DNA of 7,021 bases from Chloroflexia bacterium. GTDB lineage: Bacteria; Chloroflexota; Chloroflexia; QHBQ01; JADMIH01. The notes beneath the pieces were generated by a model that was not told where the DNA came from, searched no databases, and saw only the letters and a list, made by a program, of their open reading frames with translations. The position numbers were made by a program, and so were the translations under genes. Location: contig JAICKM010000365.1 of NCBI GenBank assembly GCA_025927935.1, forward strand, positions 1 to 7,021, read 5' to 3'. This document shows, one piece after another, positions 1-5,426 of this stretch. Within the stretch, counting starts at the first letter, position 1; the number at the start of each line of letters is the position of its first letter.

Positions 1-250
1 CATGCGAAGGGACACACAAGCCGGGAGCGTGAAGAGGAACGCGGCGGCACGCGACGAGGAGTCCGGGGAAGGACTCCAGAGAGGCATATACCCTACCTCT
101 TCAGTATACACGCTATGTCAAGGCGGGCTGGCCCGTGTGCTACACGGGGCGGTGTTGCACGAAAGGGCCGGGTCTGCTACAGTAGTCCGGTATCGTGAAA
201 CCTCCGTAGGGGCGGCGGGAGCATGGGGACGGCACATGCCCTTTCTTCCG
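1..250 (+). ncRNA. Possible structured noncoding RNA (family not identified)
   Basis: The stretch has no convincing gene: the open frame across it translates to a low-complexity, Arg/Gly-rich sequence without recognisable motifs. It is rich in perfect self-complementary segments. TGAAGAGG at 30-37 pairs with CCTCTTCA at 96-103 (8 bp) and encloses GGAGTCC/GGACTCC at 58-64/71-77 (7 bp, loop GGGGAA). A second domain has CCCGTGT/ACACGGG at 132-138/142-148 (7 bp, or 6 bp with a 5-base loop), and GCATG/CATGC pairs at 221-225/235-239. Nested helices with small loops are typical of a folded RNA. The strand is assumed plus from the GNRA-like or purine-rich loops and is not proven. The 5' limit may lie outside the window. 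I checked by eye for tmRNA, SRP RNA, RNase P RNA, tRNA and common riboswitch cores and saw none. An IscB-associated omegaRNA (HEARO class) is a possibility raised by size and fold style only. Confidence 0.35.
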
Positions 251-263
251 GTTGCCTGACACA

Positions 264-282
264 CCGCGCCGAATCAGCGCGG
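264..282 (+). terminator. GC-rich hairpin before the kinase gene
   Basis: A perfect 6-bp stem, CCGCGC at 264-269 and GCGCGG at 277-282, closes a 7-base loop. No T-run follows, so a classical intrinsic terminator is not supported. It may end the structured segment to its left or be a leader hairpin of the kinase gene, whose own promoter I could not find. Confidence 0.2.
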
Positions 283-315
283 CTCCGGCAGATAACATGG
301 ATGGACGGCGTATAG

Positions 316-1320
316 TTGCAGTACCTGGGACATTTGCCGGATAACGACCCGCTGCGGTATTATTTGCAGACCGAAATCCTGCCGCAACTCGGGTATGGGC
401 ATACGCATGCCGAGTTCCGCGTCTTTCGCCTCGGCGAGCGGGACTCCGTCTATCTGTATGAAGAGCGCGGGAGCGGCCTGCGGGTCATCGGCAAGTTTTA
501 TGCGCGGCCCTATCAGCCGGGCACCCTCTCCACCCGGCGGCATCTGGACCGCGAGTACGAGAATCTGCTGTATGTCCGTGGCCGCGGCTTCACCGGCTAT
601 CCGCATCACGTGGTGCGGCCCCTTGGCCGCAATGCCTGGCTGAGCAGTGTGCTGATCGAGGAATACGTGGCCGCCCCACGGCTCAGCCAGTTTTTCGACG
701 GTGCCAGTCGCAAGGGCGAGCGCGATTCGCTCTTCGCCAAACTAACCGCGCTGGCCTATTTCCTCGCCACGTTGCATAACCGGACCGCGAACGGCTGCGG
801 TGTCGACTTCAGTGCGGATTGCCGGTATCTGGACCGGATCGTGGGCCGGCTCGTGCAGCGGGACGCGATTGGAGACGCCGCCGCGCAGGAATTCTACCGG
901 CTGCGCGATCGCTGGGCGGCGCAACCGCGCATGTGGGCGGATCAGCAGGTGCTCGTGCACGGTGACGCGACCCCGGCGAACTTTCTGCTGGGCGACGGAC
1001 TCCAGGTCACGGCGATTGACCTGGAGCGGATGAAGTGGGCGGACCGGGTCTTCGACGTGGGGCGCATCGCCGGTGAGCTACAACACGCTTTCCTGCTGGC
1101 GACAGGCGATAAATACGCAGCCGAGCCTTTTATCGGCCATTTCCTCTGGGAGTATGCCTGTCATTTCCCCGATCGCCGGAGTGCCTTCACCTCGGTCTGC
1201 GGGCGCGTGCCCTTCCAGATGGCGCTAACGCTGCTCCGCATCGCGCGTAACGATTGGATCAGCCCGGAGTATCGTCACCGGCTCATCGAGGAGGCCAGGA
1301 CGACCCTGCGGACAGTATGA
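316..1320 (+). CDS. Aminoglycoside-phosphotransferase-family kinase
   Basis: A 334-residue protein with the APH / protein-kinase-like fold, predicted to move the gamma-phosphate of a nucleoside triphosphate to a hydroxyl on a small molecule in the cytoplasm. The catalytic loop reads HGDATPAN: H215, D217 as catalytic base and N222 as metal ligand. A DFG-equivalent acidic residue follows in AIDLE (D235), then the family's FDVG (D247). In the N-lobe, IGKFY supplies the likely ATP-binding lysine K60, with E80 or E82 as its helix partner. An in-frame TAG at 313-315 directly precedes the TTG at 316, so the gene cannot start earlier; TTG 364 is the alternative. The Shine-Dalgarno is poor (GGACGG, 303-308). 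Its stop overlaps the start of the HAD phosphatase, so the two are co-translated. The family includes antibiotic kinases but also choline, homoserine, sugar and fructosamine kinases; the substrate is unknown. Resistance function should not be assumed. Confidence 0.85.
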   Translation: MQYLGHLPDNDPLRYYLQTEILPQLGYGHTHAEFRVFRLGERDSVYLYEERGSGLRVIGKFYARPYQPGTLSTRRHLDREYENLLYVRGRGFTGYPHHVVRPLGRNAWLSSVLIEEYVAAPRLSQFFDGASRKGERDSLFAKLTALAYFLATLHNRTANGCGVDFSADCRYLDRIVGRLVQRDAIGDAAAQEFYRLRDRWAAQPRMWADQQVLVHGDATPANFLLGDGLQVTAIDLERMKWADRVFDVGRIAGELQHAFLLATGDKYAAEPFIGHFLWEYACHFPDRRSAFTSVCGRVPFQMALTLLRIARNDWISPEYRHRLIEEARTTLRTV

Positions 1321-2060
1321 TGGATCTGCGTGCGATACTCTTCGACGTCAACGGCACCCTTATCGACATCGAGACCGATGAAGGGCAGCCCAAGATCTAC
1401 CGCACCATCAGCCGGTTCTTGAACTACCAGGGTGTGATTCTGGCGCCCGACGAGCTACGCGATCGCTATTTTCAGGGCATGGAGGCTCAGCGCGCAGGCA
1501 GCCCGGAGCGCTACCCCGAATATGATGTGGTCGCTATTTGGCGCGGCCTGCTCCAGACGGCGGGCCTGGATGCGGGGACCTTGCCGGCGGAGAAACTCCG
1601 CCAGTTGCCCTTATTTTTGGCGGAGCTGCATCGCGCTCTATCGCGTAAGCGCCTGGCGCTGTACCCCGATGTGCGCGAGGTGGTGGAGGAGTTGCGCCGC
1701 CATTATGCCCTGGGGGTGATCAGCGATGCTCAGAGTGCCTATGCCGTACCGGAACTGCGCACGGCCGGCCTTGGGGAGTGCTTCGCCACCATCGTCGTCT
1801 CAGGCGATTATGGCTACCGCAAACCGGACCCGCGCCTCTTCGCGGCGGCCCTACAAGCCCTCGACGTGCGGCCGGATCAAGCCATCTATGTCGGCAACGA
1901 CATGTACTGCGATATCTTCGGCGCCCAACAGGTGGGCCTGCGCACCGTCTTCTGGCCCACCCAGTTTGGCAAGAAAGCGTATGCGGATGTCGCGGCGGAC
2001 TATATCATCTACCGCTTTGCCCAGGTACGCGATGCCGTGGCGTTTCTAGCCGCCCGGTAA
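1317..2060 (+). CDS. HAD-superfamily hydrolase with DVNGT motif
   Basis: A 247-residue haloacid-dehalogenase-fold protein, subfamily I with a helical cap inserted after motif I (about residues 17-110). Motif I is FDVNGT: nucleophile D10, but the usual second aspartate is N12. Motif II is the serine in GVISDAQ (S136), motif III is K169 in YRKPDPRLF, and motif IV is GNDMYCD (D195, D199), giving the Mg-binding acidic pair. The expected reaction is phosphate-ester hydrolysis through a phospho-aspartate. Because N12 replaces the normal general acid/base, catalysis may be slow, act on different leaving groups or resemble dehalogenase chemistry. I start at the ATG of 1317, four bases overlapping the kinase TGA (ATGA), because motif I then lies at the normal distance from the N-terminus. 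A longer in-frame start at 1254 would add a tail that reads as the kinase in another frame. AGGAGG at 1289-1294 is too far to be its ribosome site, so termination-reinitiation is likely. Confidence 0.88.
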   Translation: MMDLRAILFDVNGTLIDIETDEGQPKIYRTISRFLNYQGVILAPDELRDRYFQGMEAQRAGSPERYPEYDVVAIWRGLLQTAGLDAGTLPAEKLRQLPLFLAELHRALSRKRLALYPDVREVVEELRRHYALGVISDAQSAYAVPELRTAGLGECFATIVVSGDYGYRKPDPRLFAAALQALDVRPDQAIYVGNDMYCDIFGAQQVGLRTVFWPTQFGKKAYADVAADYIIYRFAQVRDAVAFLAAR

Positions 2061-2080
2061 CCACGAAGCGTTGGTCGTGG
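2061..2080 (+). terminator. Weak hairpin after the HAD gene
   Basis: CCACGA at 2061-2066 pairs with TCGTGG at 2075-2080 (6 bp, 8-base loop) immediately after the TAA of the HAD gene. The position fits transcript termination or 3'-end protection, but no T-tract follows. Confidence 0.25.
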
Positions 2081-2112
2081 GTGCGCCCCGTTCCGCAATC
2101 CGCAAACGGCAT

Positions 2113-2141
2113 TTGACAGGGGTTCCGCGCCGCGCTATGAT
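2113..2141 (+). promoter_or_regulatory. Sigma70-type promoter for the YciI-like gene
   Basis: A consensus -35 TTGACA (2113-2118), an ideal 17-bp spacer and a -10 TATGAT (2136-2141, five of six consensus bases). The start site should fall near 2147-2149, giving a leader of about 95 bases to the ATG at 2242. It separates the upstream kinase/phosphatase pair from the YciI-like and zinc-ribbon genes. Confidence 0.75.
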
Positions 2142-2159
2142 CGAGCTATCCGATCATAG
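2135..2159. promoter_or_regulatory. Candidate operator: perfect 9-bp dyad over -10 and +1
   Basis: CTATGATCG (2135-2143) and CGATCATAG (2151-2159) are exact reverse complements separated by seven bases. The left arm contains the -10 hexamer and the dyad centre (2147) coincides with the predicted transcription start. A dimeric repressor bound here would block RNA polymerase. The alternative, a 5'-end RNA hairpin, is less likely because the left arm is mostly upstream of +1. No regulator gene is seen in the window. Confidence 0.55.
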
Positions 2160-2241
2160 GTCGCATCCTGCAGGCGCCGAGGTGCAAAGGCTGGCCTGGC
2201 CGCCCCGCTACTCCGGTCGCTCGGTTATCCATGGAGGAGCA

Positions 2242-2568
2242 ATGCATTACTTGTTAATCTACGAGGTGGCCGCGGACTACCTGGAGCGCCGCGCCATCTT
2301 CCGCGCGGAGCATCTCGGCTTAGGCTGGCAAGCGCACGAGCGCGGCGAACTGGTGCTGGGCGGCGCGGTCGGCGACCCGGTAGATGGCGCGATCCTGCTC
2401 TTCCAGGGCGACTCGCCTGCGGCGGCCGAGGCGTTTGCAGCGGCTGATCCCTATGTGCGTAACGGGCTGGTCATGAGCTGGCGGGTGCGCCCCTGGTCCA
2501 CAGTAGTCGGCGCCGATGCCGCGACCCCGTTGCGGCCACCCCCGGCGGCGGCCTCCACTGAGGGATAG
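2242..2568 (+). CDS. YciI-like (YCII domain) protein
   Basis: A 108-residue cytosolic protein with a ferredoxin-like YCII domain across about residues 1-85 and a short Pro/Ala-rich tail (86-108) that looks disordered. It opens with the typical beta strand MHYLLIYEV. The family's conserved histidine is H24 in RAEHLGL and the conserved aspartate is D69 in ADPYVRNGL. The end of the domain reads VRPW, as in many members. The family is small and dimeric; the His/Asp pair is proposed to form an active site, but the substrate is unknown for most members. The ATG at 2242 is preceded by GGAGGAG (2233-2239), a strong if slightly close Shine-Dalgarno. The frame is open upstream to 2071, but that part contains the promoter and dyad, so it is not coding. 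The zinc-ribbon gene follows 140 bases downstream, probably on the same transcript. Confidence 0.8.
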   Translation: MHYLLIYEVAADYLERRAIFRAEHLGLGWQAHERGELVLGGAVGDPVDGAILLFQGDSPAAAEAFAAADPYVRNGLVMSWRVRPWSTVVGADAATPLRPPPAAASTEG

Positions 2569-2708
2569 ACGGACAGGCCATAGAGCGTGCCGATGCCCGG
2601 ACGCACCCCGGCCATTTCGCGAGCTGCGGACGCTGCAACGGGTAGCTGGGGCACTGGAAAGCGCACGGCCGGCACATTGCGCGCACCAAAACGCAGGAGG
2701 ACGCCCGG

Positions 2709-2966
2709 ATGAGTAACACCGAGGATGCGGCCCCGATCACGCACTACTTGCATGATCACGTCTGGGAATATCATGTGCCGGGGGGTGGGTACGATGTGGA
2801 GCGCATGGCCGAGGGGGTGCGCGCCCACTTCAAGATGGCGCAGGGGCAGCTTGCCGCGCTACGCGAGATCGCCGGGCAGGTCGCGGTAGCCCACTGCCCG
2901 CAATGCGGCGCAGCGGTCCAGGCCGGCGGACGAGAGTGCTTCTGCTGTGGTTGGACGCCGGTGTAA
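2709..2966 (+). CDS. Small zinc-ribbon protein of unknown function
   Basis: An 85-residue protein that I cannot assign to a named family. The C-terminal third is a likely zinc ribbon: C63-x2-C66 in CPQCG and a second knuckle at C77-x2-C80 within CFCCGW, with an additional C79. The N-terminal half carries several His and aromatic residues (H12, H15, H17, W19, Y21, H22), then a predicted amphipathic helix (about 29-58) that could mediate dimerisation or partner binding. It has no signal peptide or membrane segment. AGGAGG (2695-2700) lies eight bases before the ATG, an excellent ribosome site and the strongest reason to accept this short frame. It is probably co-transcribed with the YciI-like gene. 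A role in nucleic-acid or protein binding is inference. Confidence 0.7.
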   Translation: MSNTEDAAPITHYLHDHVWEYHVPGGGYDVERMAEGVRAHFKMAQGQLAALREIAGQVAVAHCPQCGAAVQAGGRECFCCGWTPV

Positions 2967-2973
2967 CGCACGG

Positions 2974-2998
2974 GCGCCGGGGAATCCAGATCCGGCGC
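2974..2998 (+). terminator. GC hairpin after the zinc-ribbon gene
   Basis: GCGCCGG (2974-2980) pairs perfectly with CCGGCGC (2992-2998), 7 bp with an 11-base loop, starting seven bases after the TAA. No T-run follows, so it is at best a Rho-type or 3'-protective structure. Confidence 0.3.
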
Positions 2999-3058
2999 AT
3001 GTCATCCGCCGCTGCTCTGCTTTTCACCCTGCCCTATTCTGCAAGTGCGCAAGAGTCC

Positions 3059-3094
3059 GGTTAGCAAGGCCAAGCGCCGGGCGCGTCGCTAACC
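3059..3094. repeat. Inverted repeat in the spacer before the ceramidase-like gene
   Basis: GGTTAGC (3059-3065) and GCTAACC (3088-3094) are exact reverse complements 22 bases apart. The interior holds a further GC palindrome (GCGCC-G-GGCGC). It lies 36 bases upstream of the candidate -35 and could be a regulator site or an upstream hairpin. Confidence 0.3.
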
Positions 3095-3129
3095 TATCTA
3101 CGGTCGTGCCGCGCGTGGCTGCGATCGGC

Positions 3130-3157
3130 TTGACGCCCAGGGCTGGGAGTGTATGCG
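3130..3157 (+). promoter_or_regulatory. Possible sigma70-type promoter for the ceramidase-like gene
   Basis: TTGACG (3130-3135, five of six) and TATGCG (3152-3157, three of six) are 16 bp apart. Start would be near 3163, giving a leader of about 25 bases that still includes the ribosome site AAAGG (3175-3179). The weak -10 keeps confidence low. The spacer contains the short dyad CCCAG-GG-CTGGG. Confidence 0.4.
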
Positions 3158-3187
3158 GCGCCCACACTGTTCCGAAAGGCGATCCCC

Positions 3188-4036
3188 ATGTTAGCCCAGT
3201 TGCACCATACCTTGTGGCCGTACCGGCCAATCGGGCTGGTCGTCGCCGGAGTCACGGCCCTGCTCGCGCTGCTGCTGACACTGGGCATCCGTGGTTGGCC
3301 CGGCGCCCCCGACGTCTGCCTCGCCCGCCAGCCCGATACCTGTTACTGTGAGAACTACACCCGCGCAGGCCCGATCAAACAACCCGCCAACACCTGGTCG
3401 AACCTCGGCTTCGTCGCCGCCGGGCTGCTCGTGCTGGGGCAGGCGCGGCGCCCGCGCGGCACGGCGCGGGCCAACCCCATGGCAGCGCCGGGATTCTACA
3501 CCATGCTGTACGGCGGATTGGTCGTGTTCCTAGGCCCGGCCAGCATGTTCTTTCACGCCTCTTTACGCGCCTGGGGCGGCTGGATCGATCTGGTCTCGAT
3601 GATGCTCTACAGTAGCTTTCTGCTTGTCTACGACCTGGTGCGCATCCGGGGTGCATCACTGCGGCTGTTCATGGTGATCTACCTGCCTCTCGTGCTGGCG
3701 CAGGGGCTGGTCGACGCCCTGGTGCCCAAGAGCGGGCAACTCCTGTTTGGCGCGGGAATCGGGGGCGTGCTGGCGCTGGAGGCCCTCATTCTGCGAGGAC
3801 ACGTGCCGGGGTTGCACCGGCAGGGACGGCCCTGGTTCGCGGCCGCCCTCGGCTTGTTCGCGGTGGCCTACGGCGGGATCTGGCTCTGGTCGAACACAGC
3901 AGGCCCGTTGTGCGACCCGGACAGTTTGCTGCAAGGGCATGCACTGTGGCACCTGCTGTGTGCGGCCAGTACACTGTGTCTCTACCAGTATCTGCGTACC
4001 GAGCAGCGTGCCGGGCCGGAGGGAGGCCTGACGTGA
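3188..4036 (+). CDS. Ceramidase-family (CREST superfamily) integral membrane hydrolase
   Basis: A 282-residue polytopic membrane protein whose motifs match the alkaline ceramidase / PAQR / Per1 (CREST) superfamily of zinc-dependent membrane hydrolases. Catalytic residues fall at family spacing: S119 and H123 in SMFFHASL, D134 eleven residues later in WIDLVSMM, and H251 and H255 in GHALWHLL. An extracytoplasmic CYCENY segment (52-57) followed by NTWSN (68-72) resembles the calcium-binding loop of alkaline ceramidases, but the acidic residue expected just before NT is Q65. Hydrophobic stretches at about 15-34, 72-84, 104-119, 132-151, 159-177, 184-202, 217-235 and 251-268 give one extra N-terminal helix plus the seven-helix core. 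The likely chemistry is cleavage of an amide in a ceramide-like lipid. Start chosen at ATG 3188 with AAAGG eight bases upstream; an in-frame GTG at 3149 would overlap the candidate -10. Substrate is unproven, since many bacteria with such proteins are not known to make sphingolipids. Confidence 0.8.
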   Translation: MLAQLHHTLWPYRPIGLVVAGVTALLALLLTLGIRGWPGAPDVCLARQPDTCYCENYTRAGPIKQPANTWSNLGFVAAGLLVLGQARRPRGTARANPMAAPGFYTMLYGGLVVFLGPASMFFHASLRAWGGWIDLVSMMLYSSFLLVYDLVRIRGASLRLFMVIYLPLVLAQGLVDALVPKSGQLLFGAGIGGVLALEALILRGHVPGLHRQGRPWFAAALGLFAVAYGGIWLWSNTAGPLCDPDSLLQGHALWHLLCAASTLCLYQYLRTEQRAGPEGGLT

Positions 4037-4053
4037 GTGGCCTGGGGGATGGC

Positions 4054-4067
4054 GCGGGTTTCCCCGC
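4054..4067 (+). terminator. Short hairpin after the ceramidase-like gene
   Basis: GCGGG (4054-4058) pairs with CCCGC (4063-4067) around TTTC, followed by a pyrimidine-rich run without a true T-tract. It lies in the 63-base gap between convergent genes and is a weak terminator candidate for the plus strand. Confidence 0.3.
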
Positions 4068-4090
4068 CTTCCTCCTACTCCCTAACATGA

Positions 4091-4119
4091 TCCTGCGGGC
4101 TACTCGCCCACTTGCAGGA
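4091..4119 (-). terminator. Bulged hairpin spanning the thiolase stop codon
   Basis: On the minus strand TCCTGC and GGGC pair with GCCC and GCAGGA, 10 bp in total with a four-base bulge and loop GAGTA that contains the start of the stop codon. No T-run follows. The stem could mark the thiolase 3' end and face the oncoming ceramidase-like transcript. Confidence 0.3.
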
Positions 4120-5296
4120 GGATCGCGTCGCCTTGCGCTGTGCCGGAACAGAGGGCGGCCAGCCCCAGGCCGCCGCCCCGGCGCCGTAGCTCATGGATCA
4201 GCGTGACGATCAGGCGGGCGCCCGACGCGGCCAGCGGGTGGCCGAGCGCGATCGCCCCGCCGTTTACATTCACCTTGGCTTCGGGCACGCTCAGCCGCGC
4301 CATGCTGATCAGGGTCACGCTGGCGAAGGCCTCGTTGATCTCCACGAGATCCAGGCCGGCGCTCGTCAGCCCCGCCTGCTGCAAGGCGCGGGTCGCCGCC
4401 ATTGCCGGCACGTAAGCCAGGTAGGGCGTATCCCAGGCCGCCGTGCCGTAGCCGCGGATATGCGCCAGTGGCTCCAGGCCGTGCGCTTTGGCATAGGCGG
4501 CGGAGGCAACCACCAGGGCCGCCGCCCCGTCGTTGAGGCCGGGTGCGTTGCCGGCGGTGACGGTGCCTTGCGGGTCGAACACGGGTTTCAGTTTGGCGAG
4601 CGCCGCCAACGACGTGTCGCGGCGCGGCGCTTCGTCGGTATCCACCAGCATGGCGCCGCCCTTCCGGCCCGGAACCTGCACCGGCACGATCTCCTCGGCC
4701 AGCAGGCCGCCGTCGATCGCGGCGACGGCCCGACGATGGGAGCGCAACGCCCAGGCGTCTTGCTCCTCGCGGCTGCAACGCTCCTCGGTGGCGACCTGGG
4801 CGCCGTTGATACCCATATGAACATGCAGCATGGGATCGGTGAGTGCGTCGTGCACCACTCCGTCCACCAACTCGGCATTACCCATGCGCATGCCCCAGCG
4901 CGTGCCGCGGGCGTAGTAGGGCGCATTGCTCATGCTCTCCATCCCGCCCGCGACTATCAGTTGATGGTGGCCCAGGCGAATCAGGTCGCCGGCGTAGCTA
5001 ACAGCGCGCATGCCGCTGCCGCAGACACTATTCAGCGTGTCGGACGTGACCTCCTTGCCCAGTCCCGCCTTGAAGGCTGCCTGGCGCGAGGGCACCTGAC
5101 CGAGGCCCGCCTGCACCACGCAACCCATGATCGTGTGCGTGACGGCGGTCGGGTCGATCGCGGCCCGCACCATCGCCTCGCGCATGGCGATGGCCCCCAG
5201 CTCGACGGCGGAGAGCGGCATCAAGGCGCCGCCGAATTTGCCGATCGGGGTGCGCACAGCGCCGAGGATTACCGGGTGGTCGCTCTGGTTGCCCAT
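4100..5296 (-). CDS. Acetyl-CoA acetyltransferase-type thiolase
   Basis: A 398-residue type II thiolase that condenses two acetyl-CoA or cleaves acetoacetyl-CoA / 3-ketoacyl-CoA in the cytoplasm. Catalytic residues are all present with family spacing: nucleophile C92 in NSVCGSGM, N321 in NEAFA, H353 in GGAIALGHPLAASGAR and second cysteine C383. The N-terminus shows the usual AVRTPIGKFGG. The C-terminal loop reads CSGTAQG where classical biosynthetic thiolases have CxGGGxG, a variant I believe occurs in some bacterial thiolases. The start is set at ATG 5296 because GAGG lies five bases before it; an in-frame ATG at 5338 has no ribosome site and would add a 14-residue polar tail. The gene is convergent with the ceramidase-like gene and divergent from the flavoenzyme. 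No 3-hydroxyacyl-CoA dehydrogenase or acyl-CoA partner is in the window, so polyhydroxyalkanoate, isoprenoid or fatty-acid roles cannot be separated. Confidence 0.93.
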   Translation of the reverse strand: MGNQSDHPVILGAVRTPIGKFGGALMPLSAVELGAIAMREAMVRAAIDPTAVTHTIMGCVVQAGLGQVPSRQAAFKAGLGKEVTSDTLNSVCGSGMRAVSYAGDLIRLGHHQLIVAGGMESMSNAPYYARGTRWGMRMGNAELVDGVVHDALTDPMLHVHMGINGAQVATEERCSREEQDAWALRSHRRAVAAIDGGLLAEEIVPVQVPGRKGGAMLVDTDEAPRRDTSLAALAKLKPVFDPQGTVTAGNAPGLNDGAAALVVASAAYAKAHGLEPLAHIRGYGTAAWDTPYLAYVPAMAATRALQQAGLTSAGLDLVEINEAFASVTLISMARLSVPEAKVNVNGGAIALGHPLAASGARLIVTLIHELRRRGGGLGLAALCSGTAQGDAILLQVGE

Positions 5297-5361
5297 CTTC
5301 GCCTCGCTTTTATTGCCCGCGCTACTCCGCGATTCCATGCTGTCCGCGGCTCCGCTAAATG

Positions 5362-5390
5362 TTGACAGACACCGTGTCGTCTGCTATGGT
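5362..5390 (+). promoter_or_regulatory. Sigma70-type promoter for the FAD oxidoreductase
   Basis: A consensus -35 TTGACA (5362-5367), a 17-bp spacer and -10 TATGGT (5385-5390, four of six). Start is expected near 5397, giving a leader of about 180 bases before the GTG at 5579. The spacer contains the perfect odd palindrome GACACCGTGTC. The promoter lies inside the predicted leader of the divergent thiolase. Confidence 0.6.
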
Positions 5391-5408
5391 ATGCGTACTG
5401 CGTACCAT
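5386..5408. promoter_or_regulatory. Candidate operator: dyad centred on the plus-strand start
   Basis: ATGGTATGC (5386-5394) and GCGTACCAT (5400-5408) are reverse complements at eight of nine positions, separated by five bases. The left arm covers the -10 and the centre (5397) is the predicted +1 of the flavoenzyme promoter. It also lies about 12-34 bases downstream of the predicted thiolase start, so one bound protein could affect both genes. Confidence 0.5.
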
Positions 5409-5426
5409 GAACACCGGATTACAGAG

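Noticed and set aside
103..120. Minus-strand TTGACA near TATACT in the left-end segment
   Set aside because: The two elements are only seven bases apart, so they cannot form a sigma70 promoter together.
2..259. 85-residue open frame on the plus strand at the window's left end
   Set aside because: Low-complexity Arg/Gly-rich product without motifs or a ribosome site, and the DNA is dominated by exact nested inverted repeats; better read as noncoding.
316..1320. Annotating the kinase as an antibiotic-resistance enzyme
   Set aside because: Only the general APH fold is visible; the context (a metabolic phosphatase partner, no resistance or mobile genes) does not support it.
905..1466. Two copies of GCGATCGC (905-912 and 1459-1466), the cyanobacterial HIP1 octamer
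   Set aside because: Two occurrences in 7 kb of GC-rich coding DNA are not an enrichment, and nothing else suggests a cyanobacterium.
2071..2241. N-terminal extension of the YciI-like gene
   Set aside because: The extension contains the consensus promoter and the dyad, and the strong GGAGGAG site fixes the ATG at 2242.
2451..2828. 125-residue minus-strand frame across the YciI-like/zinc-ribbon junction
   Set aside because: It overlaps two well-supported plus-strand starts and stops, has no motif, and no minus-strand promoter was seen.
4193..5365. 390-residue frame antisense to the thiolase
   Set aside because: It mirrors a gene with every catalytic motif in place; the product is His/Arg/Gly-rich with no domain, a usual effect of high-GC codon use.
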